Source: an uncultured Eubacteriales bacterium
GTDB lineage: Bacteria > Bacillota > Clostridia > Oscillospirales > UMGS1783
NCBI GenBank assembly: GCA_934456365.1
Contig: CAKSHC010000002.1
Location: 62,001-126,000, forward strand
Reading direction: 5' to 3'
Length of the DNA stretch: 64,000 bases
Positions 7,399-15,681 of the stretch are shown piece by piece. The stretch's first letter is position 1; every line of letters starts with the position of its first letter. The translations under genes and the position numbers were made by a program. The notes under the pieces were generated by a model. The model was not told where the DNA came from and searched no databases. It saw only the letters and a program-made list of their open reading frames with translations.

Positions 7399-8331
7399 TT
7401 ATTCGGCGTACTGGGAGGGGATATTGAAGTATTCCTCCAGGCAAAGCCCCGATCGCTCCACCTTCAGCGCCAGATCGGTGCCGAGGTAGCGCAGGTGCCA
7501 GGGCTCGTAGATGTAGCCGGTGATGGCCTGTTTTTCCTGCGGATAGCGGATGATGAAGCCGTATTTCGCGGCGTTTTCCTTCACCCATCTCCCCTCCGGG
7601 GTTTCCCCGAAGGAATAGGAGATTTCGTTGATGTCAAAAGCCAGGCCGGTCTGATGCTCGCTGTGGCCGGGGCGGGCCGAGTAGGTGTCGGCTTCTTCCT
7701 GGCCGTTTTGGTAAACGTAGCTTTCGTAGAGCTCCTTCTGGGTTTCATAGGAGCGGTAGCCCGAGATGATGAACAGGTCGATCCCGTCCACCTTGGCGTC
7801 GCTCACCATCACCTCCCAGGCGCTGAGCACCTGCGGCAGAAGCCCGCCCGGCTCGTACCCGTCGGGCAGAGGGAAGGATTTGTTGGCAATCAGCACCCCG
7901 TCGATCACCTTGAGCCCCGGCTGCGAAACGGTCACCACCGGCGGCGCATAGATCCGGCTGCTCTCCACGATCACCGGCAGAGTCGCCGAAGCGGCGTCCA
8001 CCCGCAGGGTGACGGTGCAGCGCCCCGCCGAAACGGCCGCCAGCTGCCCCGTTTGGGAAACCTTGACCACCGATTCGTCCGAGCTTGCCCAGAAAACAAC
8101 CTTGGGCTGCGCGTTGGCCGGCGTCACGGTGTATTCCAGCCGGATGGGCTCGGAATCGTCCGACAGGGTGAGAACGGATTCCGAAAAGGCCACGGCGCTC
8201 ACCGCCGGCGCGCTCGTCTGCCCGGCTTCGCTTTCGCTCGCCGAGGGCGGAGCCGGCGTTTTCGAACAGCCCGCCGCTCCCAGCGACAGGCAAACGGCCG
8301 CCGTCAATGCGGCCAAAATGCGTTTTTTCAT
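7399..8331 (-). CDS. VanY/DacB-type D-alanyl-D-alanine carboxypeptidase lipoprotein with Ig-like domain
   Basis: 310 residues. A lipoprotein signal peptide ends at LGAAG-C (Cys about residue 21), so the protein is anchored outside the membrane. Residues about 45-125 resemble a bacterial Ig-like (Big2) domain (VFWASSDESVVKVSQTG, AGRCTVTL). The C-terminal half is the VanY peptidase: SGYRSYETQKELY, the zinc-binding GHSEHQTGLAFDIN (His and Asp ligands), and EPWHLRYLG with the last His. It trims D-Ala-D-Ala stems in peptidoglycan. ATG 8331 is chosen because AAGGGGGG precedes it and it begins the signal peptide; the frame upstream is open but lacks a ribosome-binding site. A good promoter lies at 8353-8380. 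Confidence 0.9.
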   Translation of the reverse strand: MKKRILAALTAAVCLSLGAAGCSKTPAPPSASESEAGQTSAPAVSAVAFSESVLTLSDDSEPIRLEYTVTPANAQPKVVFWASSDESVVKVSQTGQLAAVSAGRCTVTLRVDAASATLPVIVESSRIYAPPVVTVSQPGLKVIDGVLIANKSFPLPDGYEPGGLLPQVLSAWEVMVSDAKVDGIDLFIISGYRSYETQKELYESYVYQNGQEEADTYSARPGHSEHQTGLAFDINEISYSFGETPEGRWVKENAAKYGFIIRYPQEKQAITGYIYEPWHLRYLGTDLALKVERSGLCLEEYFNIPSQYAE

Positions 8332-8352
8332 AAAGAACCCCCCTTTTCTTTT

Positions 8353-8380
8353 ATTATACACCCTTTTTCTCAAATTGCAA
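8353..8380 (-). promoter_or_regulatory. Promoter of the carboxypeptidase gene
   Basis: On the minus strand TTGCAA (8375-8380), 16-base spacer, TATAAT (8353-8358), 22 bases before the start codon. It is back-to-back with the ileS leader promoter at 8395. Confidence 0.75.
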
Positions 8381-8394
8381 CCATTCCCGCAGGC

Positions 8395-8423
8395 TTGACA
8401 GAGCTTTGAATTTGTGGTATCTT
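8395..8423 (+). promoter_or_regulatory. Promoter of the ileS T-box leader
   Basis: TTGACA (8395-8400), 17-base spacer, TATCTT (8418-8423). Transcription would begin near 8430, giving a leader of about 225 bases before the ileS start codon. Confidence 0.8.
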
Positions 8424-8429
8424 ACAAGG

Positions 8430-8640
8430 GAAAAGGCAAAGACGGAAAGAGTACTTCGGCAAGAGCCCCCAGAGAGCCTGCGGTCGGTGCGAGCAGGCGG
8501 CGAATCCGAACGAAAATCACTCCCGAGCCGCTCCGGGGAAATCCGGAGCCGGGCCCTCCCGTTACAGGGGGCGCGTATTCTCAGGTACGCAGTAACAGGT
8601 GGTCGCATTTTCCCGTCCTTTTACGGACGGGATTTTTTTA
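8430..8640 (+). promoter_or_regulatory. T-box riboswitch leader (tRNA-Ile sensing)
   Basis: The leader upstream of ileS has the ordered T-box landmarks: GAGTAC (AGTA bulge) near 8450, AGAGAGCC then GGTGCGAGC in the distal part of stem I, GAA followed by AAATCACTCC with ATC as the likely isoleucine specifier codon, then AACAGGTGGTCGCA in the antiterminator bulge and a terminator. TGGT would pair with the 3' end of a tRNA with discriminator A, as tRNA-Ile has. The conserved T-box block is shorter than the usual GGTGGTACCGCG. Uncharged tRNA-Ile would favour read-through into ileS. The specifier assignment is by pattern, not by folding. Confidence 0.8.
8612..8640 (+). terminator. T-box attenuator terminator
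   Basis: CCCGTCC (8612-8618) pairs with GGACGGG (8625-8631) around TTTTAC, followed by ATTTTTTT. It is the conditional terminator of the ileS T-box; the ileS start codon follows 17 bases later. Confidence 0.85.
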
Positions 8641-8656
8641 TGAAAGGAAGAAAGCC

Positions 8657-11600
8657 ATGTATCGGAAAATCGATCCCGCAAAAAGCGTTGTCGAACGCGA
8701 AAAGGAAACGGCCCGGTTCTGGAAGGAAAACCGGATCTTTGAAAAAACGGTTGAAAAGGGCGAAGGCCAGCCCACCTACACCTTCTACGACGGCCCCCCC
8801 ACCGCCAACGGCAAGCCCCACATCGGCCATGTCCTCACCCGCGTCATCAAGGATATGATCCCCCGCTACCGCGTGATGAAGGGCTACGACGTTCCCCGCA
8901 AGGCCGGCTGGGACACCCACGGTCTCCCCGTTGAGCTCGAGGTCGAAAAGCTCCTCGGCATCAACGGCAAAGAGCAGATCGAGAGCTACGGCATCGCCCC
9001 CTTCATCGACCGGTGCAAGGAAAGCGTGTGGAAATATAAGGGCATGTGGGAGGATTTCTCCCGCCAGGTCGGCTTCTGGGCCGATATGGAGCAGCCCTAC
9101 GTTACCTACCACAACGACTACATCGAATCCGAATGGTGGGCCCTGAAAACCATCTGGGAAAAGGGCCTTCTCTATAAGGGCTTCAAGATCGTTCCCTATT
9201 GCCCCCGCTGCGGCACCCCCCTCTCCAGCCACGAGGTCGCCCAGGGCTATAAAGACGTCAAGGAGCGCTCGGCTGTGGTGCGCTTCCGTGCCAAAGGGGA
9301 AGACGCCTACTTCCTCGCCTGGACCACCACCCCCTGGACCCTTCCCAGCAACGTTGCCCTCTGCGTCAACGCCCACGAGGAATACGTCAAAGCCCGCCTC
9401 GGCGAGTATACCTACTACCTTGCCGCCGCTCTGTGCGAAAAGGTGCTCGGCGAAGAGGCCGAGATCCTCGAACGCTTCCCCGGCAGCGCCCTGGAAGGGC
9501 GCGAGTATGAGCCGCTGTGGCATTTCGTGTCGCCCAAGGAGAAGTGCTGGTACGTCGTGAGCGACGACTACGTCACCCTCACCGACGGAACCGGCATCGT
9601 TCACATCGCGCCCGCCTTCGGTGAGGACGACGCCCGTCTCGGACGCCAATACGGCCTGCCGCTGGTGCAGCTTGTCGACGCCAAGGGCGAAATGACGGCC
9701 GAAACCCCCTGGAAAGGGATCTTCTGCAAAAAGGCCGACCCGCTGGTGCTCGAGGATCTGCGCGAGAAAGGCCTCCTCTTCTCCGCTCCCATCTATGAGC
9801 ACAGCTACCCCCATTGCTGGCGCTGCGATACCCCCTTGCTCTACTACGCCCGCGAGAGCTGGTTTATCAAAATGACCGCCGTGCGCGACGACCTCATCCG
9901 CAACAACAACACCGTCCACTGGATCCCCGAAAGCATCGGCAAGGGCCGATTCGGCGACTGGCTCGAAAACGTCCAGGATTGGGGCATCTCCCGCAACCGC
10001 TATTGGGGCACCCCGCTCAACATCTGGGAATGCTCCTGCGGCCATCGCCACGCCGTCGGCTCGATCCGCGAGCTGCGCGAAATGAGCGACAACTGCCCCG
10101 AAAACATCGAGCTCCACCGCCCGTTCGTCGATCGGGTCACCCTGCGCTGCCCCGAGTGCGGCGGCGAAATGCACCGCGTCCCCGAGGTGATCGACTGCTG
10201 GTTCGATTCCGGCTCCATGCCCTTCGCCCAGCACCATTACCCCTTCGAAAATAAGGAGCTCTTCGAAAAGCAGTTCCCGGCCGACTTCATCTCCGAAGCC
10301 GTCGACCAGACCCGCGGCTGGTTCTATTCCCTCCTCGCCGTTTCCACCCTCCTGTTCAATCAAGCCCCCTACCGCAACGTTATCGTGTTGGGACATGTGC
10401 AGGATGAAAACGGCCAGAAAATGAGCAAGAGCAAGGGCAACGCCGTCGACCCCATGGAAGCCCTCAATACCTACGGGGCCGACGCCATCCGCTGGTATTT
10501 CTATACCAATTCCGCCCCCTGGCTCCCCAACCGCTTCCATGGCAAGGCCGTCACCGAGGGCCAGCGCAAATTCCTTTCCACCCTCTGGAACACCTACGCC
10601 TTCTATGTCCTCTACGCCGAGATCGACGGGTTCGACCCCACCCGCCATTCCCTTTCCCGGGCAAACCTCAGTGTGATGGATCGCTGGATCCTCTCCCGGC
10701 TCCAGTCCACCGTGCGCGCCGCCGACGAGAATATGGCCAACTACCGCATCCCCGAAACCGGAAAGGTCCTTTCCGACTTCGTGGACGAGCTGAGCAACTG
10801 GTATGTCCGCCGCTGCCGCGAGCGCTTCTGGGCTTCGGGCGAAACCGAGGATAAAACAGCCGCCTACCTCACCCTCTGGACCTGCCTGACCACCTTCGCC
10901 CGCGCCGCCGCGCCCTGCATCCCCTTCATGACCGAGGAGATCTATCAGAACCTCGTCCGCTCGGTCGACCCCTCGGCTCCCGAGAGCGTCCACCTCTGCT
11001 CCTACCCCGTCGCCGACGAAAGCCGGATCGATAAAGAGCTCGAAGAGAATATGCAGGAGGTGCTCTGCGCCGTCACCCTCGGCCGCGCCGCCCGCAACGA
11101 GGCTTCCCTGAAAAACCGGCAGCCCCTCTCGAAGATGATCATCTGCGGCGAAAAGGAGATCCCGCCCGTCTATTGCTCCATCATCCGCGACGAGCTCAAC
11201 GTCAAAGAGGTCTCCTTCACCCAAAACGCCTCCGACTTCGTCACCTACACCTTCAAGCCCCAGCTGCGCCTGCTCGGCAAAAAGCTCGGCAAAAAGCTCG
11301 GCGCCGTCAGCCGCACCCTCGCCGAGGGCGACGGCAACGCCATGATGCGGGAGCTTCAGGAAAAGGGCGTCCTCACCCTCACGGTAGACGGCGAAGCCAT
11401 CCCCCTCACCGAGGAGGAGCTCCTGATCGACTGCGCCCAGAAAGAGGGCTACGCCTCCCAGAGCGAAAACGGCGTCACCGTCGCCCTCTGCACCACCCTC
11501 ACCCCCGAGCTCATCGAGGAAGGGTATCTGCGCGAGGTCGTCAGCAAGATCCAGCAGATGCGCAAGGATTCCGGCTTCGAGGTCACCGACCGGATCGTCC

Positions 11601-11767
11601 TCTCGATCGGCGGCGATCCCGAGCTCGTGAGCCTCTGCCTCAAAAATAAGGAATCCCTCTGCCGCGACGTTCTGGCCGTCGATCTCAACGAATCGCCCGA
11701 CCCCGCGCATTCCCGCGAGTGGGATATCAACGGGAAAACGGCCGTCTTGTCTGTGATCCGTGTGTGA
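8657..11767 (+). CDS. ileS: Isoleucine--tRNA ligase
   Basis: 1036 residues, class I aminoacyl-tRNA synthetase that charges tRNA-Ile. The HIGH motif is PHIGH near residue 55 (in FYDGPPTANGKPHIGHVL). The editing-domain signature TTPWTLPSN is near 220, and KMSKSKGN near 587. The length and the absence of a C-terminal zinc-finger end resemble the longer, eukaryote-like IleS type common in Clostridia, a type often less sensitive to mupirocin; resistance is only an inference. ATG 8657 follows AAAGGAAG. A longer open frame upstream runs through the T-box and is not coding. Control is by the T-box leader at 8430-8640. Confidence 0.97.
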   Translation: MYRKIDPAKSVVEREKETARFWKENRIFEKTVEKGEGQPTYTFYDGPPTANGKPHIGHVLTRVIKDMIPRYRVMKGYDVPRKAGWDTHGLPVELEVEKLLGINGKEQIESYGIAPFIDRCKESVWKYKGMWEDFSRQVGFWADMEQPYVTYHNDYIESEWWALKTIWEKGLLYKGFKIVPYCPRCGTPLSSHEVAQGYKDVKERSAVVRFRAKGEDAYFLAWTTTPWTLPSNVALCVNAHEEYVKARLGEYTYYLAAALCEKVLGEEAEILERFPGSALEGREYEPLWHFVSPKEKCWYVVSDDYVTLTDGTGIVHIAPAFGEDDARLGRQYGLPLVQLVDAKGEMTAETPWKGIFCKKADPLVLEDLREKGLLFSAPIYEHSYPHCWRCDTPLLYYARESWFIKMTAVRDDLIRNNNTVHWIPESIGKGRFGDWLENVQDWGISRNRYWGTPLNIWECSCGHRHAVGSIRELREMSDNCPENIELHRPFVDRVTLRCPECGGEMHRVPEVIDCWFDSGSMPFAQHHYPFENKELFEKQFPADFISEAVDQTRGWFYSLLAVSTLLFNQAPYRNVIVLGHVQDENGQKMSKSKGNAVDPMEALNTYGADAIRWYFYTNSAPWLPNRFHGKAVTEGQRKFLSTLWNTYAFYVLYAEIDGFDPTRHSLSRANLSVMDRWILSRLQSTVRAADENMANYRIPETGKVLSDFVDELSNWYVRRCRERFWASGETEDKTAAYLTLWTCLTTFARAAAPCIPFMTEEIYQNLVRSVDPSAPESVHLCSYPVADESRIDKELEENMQEVLCAVTLGRAARNEASLKNRQPLSKMIICGEKEIPPVYCSIIRDELNVKEVSFTQNASDFVTYTFKPQLRLLGKKLGKKLGAVSRTLAEGDGNAMMRELQEKGVLTLTVDGEAIPLTEEELLIDCAQKEGYASQSENGVTVALCTTLTPELIEEGYLREVVSKIQQMRKDSGFEVTDRIVLSIGGDPELVSLCLKNKESLCRDVLAVDLNESPDPAHSREWDINGKTAVLSVIRV

Positions 11768-11833
11768 AATCTTTCCGGGGGCTGGATTTTCCCGCATCGA
11801 TTTGTTATAATGAAGAAAAAAGGAGGTGTCCGC

Positions 11834-12817
11834 ATGGACGAGGAAAAGGATCTCTCCCTGCCCGGGCAGGAGCCCGAAAAAGCCGACTTTGCTGAACCGA
11901 TCGAACCCGCCCAGTCCGCCGAGCCCGCCGCATCGCCGGAGCCTGCGGAGCAGGCTTTGGAGGAGGCTGCCGAGCCCGCCCGGAAGCCCCGGAAGAAATG
12001 GTGGCTCTTCGTGATCCTCGGCGTGGTGGTGCTTCTGGCCGCCGCAGCCGTCACGATCCCCCTTCTCTGGCGCTCCACCTGCGTGTTCGGAAACCACGAA
12101 TGGATCCGCGCCACCTGCCAACACCCCAAAACCTGTGAAAAGTGCGGCGTAACGGAGGGCGAGCCCGTCGAGCATCGGATGCTCGGCGCCAACTACCAGT
12201 TCCCCCGCCATTGCTCCTACTGCGGCCTCACCGAGGGCGAAATCCTCCAGCCCGACTTCGAGCTCTACGGCCTCGATCAGAAATGCACCGCCGAGGAAAA
12301 CGTGGCCTACGACTACCCCACCGTCACCCAGAAAGACCCCACCCGCGAAACCGTCGGAAAGGTCACCTATTCGGATTTCCGCACCTTCGAGCAGGACGCC
12401 ACCCATGCCCCCCTCGCGGGCTATGAATGGCAGGCCGTCACCGTGCGCGCCACCTTCGCCGACCAAGCCGCCGAGGCCGACGGGATGCTCTGGCTCCTGA
12501 GCGACAGCGACTACTATACCATCGCCCTCCACGACGACACCCAGAAATCCCTCTCGCAAAACGCCGTCTCCTTCATCGTCAACTACAACGGCCTCCCCTA
12601 TGAAAACTGCATCCGCGAAATCACCACCTATAAGCTCGGCTGGACCGAGGAGTGCTACACCGTGGAATTCCATGTGTTCTTCCGCGTCCCCCAGGGCTAC
12701 GACGGGATCACCCTCTGTATGCGCTCGGCCGCCTTCCCCAAAGGCGCCAACCAGCACCTCAACGATCTCGCCGATACCACCCAGATCATCTTCCGCCTGA
12801 AAAAGGCGGCCGAATGA
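11834..12817 (+). CDS. Membrane protein with Cys-rich zinc-ribbon-like segment, function unknown
   Basis: 327 residues. The N-terminal 55 residues are acidic, rich in Pro, Ala and Glu (repeated EPA/EPAE) and presumably cytoplasmic. One transmembrane helix follows (about 57-78, WWLFVILGVVVLLAAAAV). Outside it comes a Cys/His-rich stretch with CxxP-x-x-CEKCG and HCSYCG pairs (about 95-135), suggesting a metal-bound or disulphide-linked subdomain. Residues about 150-325 are a mixed soluble domain I do not recognise. AAGGAGG precedes ATG 11834 (an ATG at 11810 has no site). TATAAT at about 11804 suggests its own promoter after ileS. A terminator follows. Confidence 0.75.
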   Translation: MDEEKDLSLPGQEPEKADFAEPIEPAQSAEPAASPEPAEQALEEAAEPARKPRKKWWLFVILGVVVLLAAAAVTIPLLWRSTCVFGNHEWIRATCQHPKTCEKCGVTEGEPVEHRMLGANYQFPRHCSYCGLTEGEILQPDFELYGLDQKCTAEENVAYDYPTVTQKDPTRETVGKVTYSDFRTFEQDATHAPLAGYEWQAVTVRATFADQAAEADGMLWLLSDSDYYTIALHDDTQKSLSQNAVSFIVNYNGLPYENCIREITTYKLGWTEECYTVEFHVFFRVPQGYDGITLCMRSAAFPKGANQHLNDLADTTQIIFRLKKAAE

Positions 12818-12823
12818 ATCCGA

Positions 12824-12857
12824 AATCCCTTTCCGCTTTCCGGAAAGGGATTTTTTT
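12824..12857 (+). terminator. Rho-independent terminator
   Basis: AATCCCTTTCCG pairs with CGGAAAGGGATT around CTTTC, followed by TTTTT. It begins six bases after the preceding stop codon. Confidence 0.92.
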
Positions 12858-12994
12858 ACGCGGAAAATCAAAAGAATCCCGCGGAAAATTCATAAAAATG
12901 AAGGTATTCTCAACGTTTTCCGGCGGCTTTTCAAAAGCGGCTTTGCGCTCCTTCTGCTAAACTGGAGAAAAGAAACAGAAAGGATGTTTTTCCG

Positions 12995-14065
12995 ATGAAA
13001 AAGCTTCTCTGCGCGCTGCTTTCCCTCGCTCTTCTCCTCTCCCTCTTTTCCGGCTGCGCCGCCCCCGCCTCGCCCGAAACCCCGTCCGAATCCCCCTGGC
13101 TTCCCTTTTTCCGCGGCGCCCTTTGGATCGAGGAGCGCGAAGGTCCCTACGGCGAAGAAAAGCCGGGCGGCGGCACCCTGATCCCCCTGCGCTTTTCGCG
13201 CGAGCGCTTATCCGACTATGAAACGCTTCCCCGCATCCCCTATGCCCGCTGCAGCGCCGGCATCCGCCTCGATTTCACCACATCATCCTCCGAAATCAGC
13301 TTCCGCTATTCCATCGTGGAAGCCTTCTACGACGATGTCCTCACCGAGCAGATGGAAGCCTATGTCGACGGCGTCCAAACAGAGCAGTTCCCCATCAATT
13401 CCTTTGGCTCAAAACGCGGCGAGGTTCGCCTCTCCCTCCCGGATGGCTCCCACCGCGTCACCGTCTATCTCCCCAACTGGCACGGCCTCGCCCTCTCCGA
13501 CCTCAGCCTCGGCGCCGATGCCGCTCCCGTCGCCCCGACCGGCAAAAGCTATCTGATCCTCAGCGATTCCATCGGCCAGGGGCTCTTCACCCCCCAGACC
13601 GGAAAAACCTATATCAACGGCCTGATGCGCTCTCTCAATGCCGACTACCTCAACCTCTCGGTCGGCGGCGAGGGCTTTCGCCCCGAGGCGCTCGACGAGC
13701 TTTCCTACCGGCCCGATCGTGTCCTCGTGTCCCTCGGCATCAACGATTATTCCTTCAACCAGCAGGACTTCAAAGAGCCTCGCTTTGAGCAGATCGAGGA
13801 AAATGCCGTCGCCTACCTCGAAAAGGTCAAAGCGCTCTATCCCGAGGCCGAGCTGCTCGTGCTCACCCCCTTCCTCGAGATCCATCCCGCCCTCCAGGCC
13901 TGTATCCAAAGCGCCTGCGAGCGCGCGGGCGTGCGCGTGGTGCGCGGCACCGAATATTTCGAGCAATCCTCCGATCTTCTGCAGGATGTCGTCCACCCCA
14001 ATCTCGATGGCGGCCTTCTCCTCTCCGAACGGCTGCTCCCTCTCTTCAAAGAGAGCTGGTCGTAA
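12995..14065 (+). CDS. SGNH/GDSL-hydrolase lipoprotein, paralogue 1
   Basis: 356 residues. The lipoprotein signal ends LFSG-C (Cys 21). Residues about 35-180 form a beta-rich N-terminal domain. From about 185 comes an SGNH hydrolase domain with ILSDSIGQG (nucleophile Ser about 190, SDS in place of GDS), LSVGGEG (Gly), GINDY (Asn) and DVVHPN (Asp and His about 330). The catalytic set is complete, so an esterase or deacetylase acting on extracellular acylated carbohydrate is likely; the substrate is not shown. The adjacent gene is a clear tandem paralogue. AGAAAGGA precedes the ATG. Confidence 0.82.
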   Translation: MKKLLCALLSLALLLSLFSGCAAPASPETPSESPWLPFFRGALWIEEREGPYGEEKPGGGTLIPLRFSRERLSDYETLPRIPYARCSAGIRLDFTTSSSEISFRYSIVEAFYDDVLTEQMEAYVDGVQTEQFPINSFGSKRGEVRLSLPDGSHRVTVYLPNWHGLALSDLSLGADAAPVAPTGKSYLILSDSIGQGLFTPQTGKTYINGLMRSLNADYLNLSVGGEGFRPEALDELSYRPDRVLVSLGINDYSFNQQDFKEPRFEQIEENAVAYLEKVKALYPEAELLVLTPFLEIHPALQACIQSACERAGVRVVRGTEYFEQSSDLLQDVVHPNLDGGLLLSERLLPLFKESWS

Positions 14066-14126
14066 AAAAGGCCTTGAGCCGGGTTTTTCGAAAGCGGAAA
14101 ATCAACGAAATTTACCGGATTTTTAA

Positions 14127-14158
14127 TAGACAGGGGGGGGGGTCGTGTCTGTTATATT
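14127..14158 (+). promoter_or_regulatory. Putative promoter with a G10 tract in the spacer
   Basis: TAGACA (14127-14132) and TATATT (14153-14158) enclose a 20-base spacer that starts with ten consecutive G residues (14133-14142). Loss of two or three G would bring the spacer to the preferred 17-18 bases. This is the layout of slipped-strand, phase-variable promoters. It lies 75 bases upstream of the second SGNH lipoprotein gene. No terminator is evident after the first paralogue, so read-through from it is also possible. Confidence 0.5.
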
Positions 14159-14170
14159 GAAAACACGACC
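14141..14170. promoter_or_regulatory. Inverted repeat around the -10 box
   Basis: GGTCGTGT (14141-14148) and its exact complement ACACGACC (14163-14170) with a 14-base spacer containing the TATATT element. Either a repressor operator or a hairpin near the transcription start. The left arm uses the last two G of the homopolymer. Confidence 0.45.
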
Positions 14171-14232
14171 GACCGGCCGCGGAGGGCATTTTCCCGGCCG
14201 ATCAAAAACCCGCTGAAAGAAAGGAACCTAAG

Positions 14233-15480
14233 ATGAAGAAACCGCTCGTCGTCCTTCTCGCGATCTCCCTTCTGCTCGGCCTTTTAGCCGGCTGCTCCGG
14301 CCCGAAGGTTTCGACCACCAGCACCGACACCTCCACAGCCTACGGGGAATCCGCCAATCCCACCGCCCCCTCCGCCAGCACCAGCCTGTCCGAATCCACC
14401 AGCTTCGGGGAGCTGGACGCCCTCAACCCCGATTCCGGTAAAAGCGACGATTCCTCCACCGGCAAGCCCTCGAAGAGCGACGGGGTCAACCATACCAACC
14501 CCTACGGCGCCTTCTTCCGCGGGGCCATCCGGGTCGAGGAGCGCGAGGGCACCTTCGGCGATATCCTCGACGGCGGCGGCTCCTTTATCCCTCTGCGCTT
14601 CTCCAACAGCCGCCTCGCTGTCTACGATAATTATCCCCGTGCCCCCTATGCCCGCTGCACCACCGGCATCCGCCTCGATTTCACCACCTCGGCCTCCGAG
14701 ATCAGCTTCCGCTACAGCATCACCGCCCATTTCTTTGACGGCAAGCAGCCCACCGAAACCATGGACTTCTATGTCGACGGCAGCCTTTCCAAAAAGGTGC
14801 AGATCGATTATGTTTCCACCCGTAGCGAAACGGTGTCGCTCAGCCTGCCCGCGGGCAGCCATCGGGTCACGGTATATCTCCCCGCCTGGCATGGCCTTGC
14901 GCTTTCCAAGCTCAACCTCGGCGCCGACGCCGCCCCCATCACTCCGACCGGCAAAAAATATCTGATCCTCAGCGATTCCATCGGCCAGGGCCTCTTTGCA
15001 GACGGCGCCAGCGGCTCCTATGTCAGCCGCCTGATGAGAGAGCTCGACGCCGAATATCTCAACCTCTCGGTCGGCGGCGACACCTTCCTCGCCTCCAACC
15101 TCGATTCGGATATCCCCTTCGCGCCCGACCGGATCTTCATTTCCCTCGGCATCAACGACTATGCCTTCAGTCGTCAGGATCATGGCGCCGCCCAGATCGA
15201 AACCATCAAAGGCAACGCCATGCGCTACCTCTCCACCGTCCGCTCGCTCTATCCTTCGGCTGAAATTCTGGTCATGACCCCGATCATCGAGGTCGATCCC
15301 GCTTTGCAGACCGCCATCCTCGAAGCCTGCGCGTCGGCCGGGGTGCGCGTCGTGCGCGGCACCGATTATTTCTCCGGCAGCTCCTCGCTGCTCTCCGACG
15401 GGGTTCATCCCAATTCCGAAGGCCATGAAAAGCTGGCCGAAGCCCTGCTCCCGCTCTTCCGGGAAAGCAGCTGGTCCTGA
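14233..15480 (+). CDS. SGNH/GDSL-hydrolase lipoprotein, paralogue 2
   Basis: 415 residues. The signal peptide ends LLAG-C (Cys 21), followed by a Ser/Thr-rich linker of about 70 residues (STTSTDTSTAYG and following), longer than in paralogue 1. The two-domain body is the same: a beta-rich domain with many identical blocks (YARCTTGIRLDFTTS, SHRVTVYLP) and the SGNH domain with ILSDSIGQG (Ser about 246), GINDY and DGVHPN (His about 391). Active-site residues are intact. The linker would hold the enzyme away from the membrane. Its putative promoter contains a G10 tract. AAAGGAACC precedes the ATG, and a terminator follows immediately. Confidence 0.83.
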   Translation: MKKPLVVLLAISLLLGLLAGCSGPKVSTTSTDTSTAYGESANPTAPSASTSLSESTSFGELDALNPDSGKSDDSSTGKPSKSDGVNHTNPYGAFFRGAIRVEEREGTFGDILDGGGSFIPLRFSNSRLAVYDNYPRAPYARCTTGIRLDFTTSASEISFRYSITAHFFDGKQPTETMDFYVDGSLSKKVQIDYVSTRSETVSLSLPAGSHRVTVYLPAWHGLALSKLNLGADAAPITPTGKKYLILSDSIGQGLFADGASGSYVSRLMRELDAEYLNLSVGGDTFLASNLDSDIPFAPDRIFISLGINDYAFSRQDHGAAQIETIKGNAMRYLSTVRSLYPSAEILVMTPIIEVDPALQTAILEACASAGVRVVRGTDYFSGSSSLLSDGVHPNSEGHEKLAEALLPLFRESSWS

Positions 15481-15483
15481 AAA

Positions 15484-15511
15484 AAAGAGGGTGCGTAAGC
15501 ACCCTCTTTCT
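15484..15511 (+). terminator. Rho-independent terminator of the SGNH lipoprotein gene
   Basis: AAAGAGGGTGC pairs with GCACCCTCTTT around GTAA, ending in TCTCT. It starts three bases after the stop codon. Confidence 0.85.
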
Positions 15512-15656
15512 CTGCCTCTCTTTTGCAAAATCCGTCATGTAATTATCCTATTTCGTCATGGCATTTTTGGGGAAAATCTGATACTCTTTTTTCGGAGGAA
15601 ACCTTACCGTTTTTCGGTCGGAGCGCCCTTTGGCGCTCCATCCGGGCAAGGAAGAA

Positions 15657-15680
15657 GAGCGCCCAGCCGGGCGCTCTTTT
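15657..15680. terminator. Hairpin terminator downstream of the four-helix-bundle gene
   Basis: GAGCGCCC (15657-15664) pairs with GGGCGCTC (15669-15676), with TTTT on the plus side and TTCTTCC on the minus side. A second hairpin built on the same GAGCGCC stem lies at 15621-15638, so the intergenic piece between 15512 and 15681 holds two related hairpins and no gene. Confidence 0.7.
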
Positions 15681-15681
15681 C

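Noticed and set aside
8621..12871. 1416-codon open frame antisense to ileS and the next gene
   Set aside because: Same codon-bias artefact; it crosses two genes and a terminator, and ileS itself is unambiguous.
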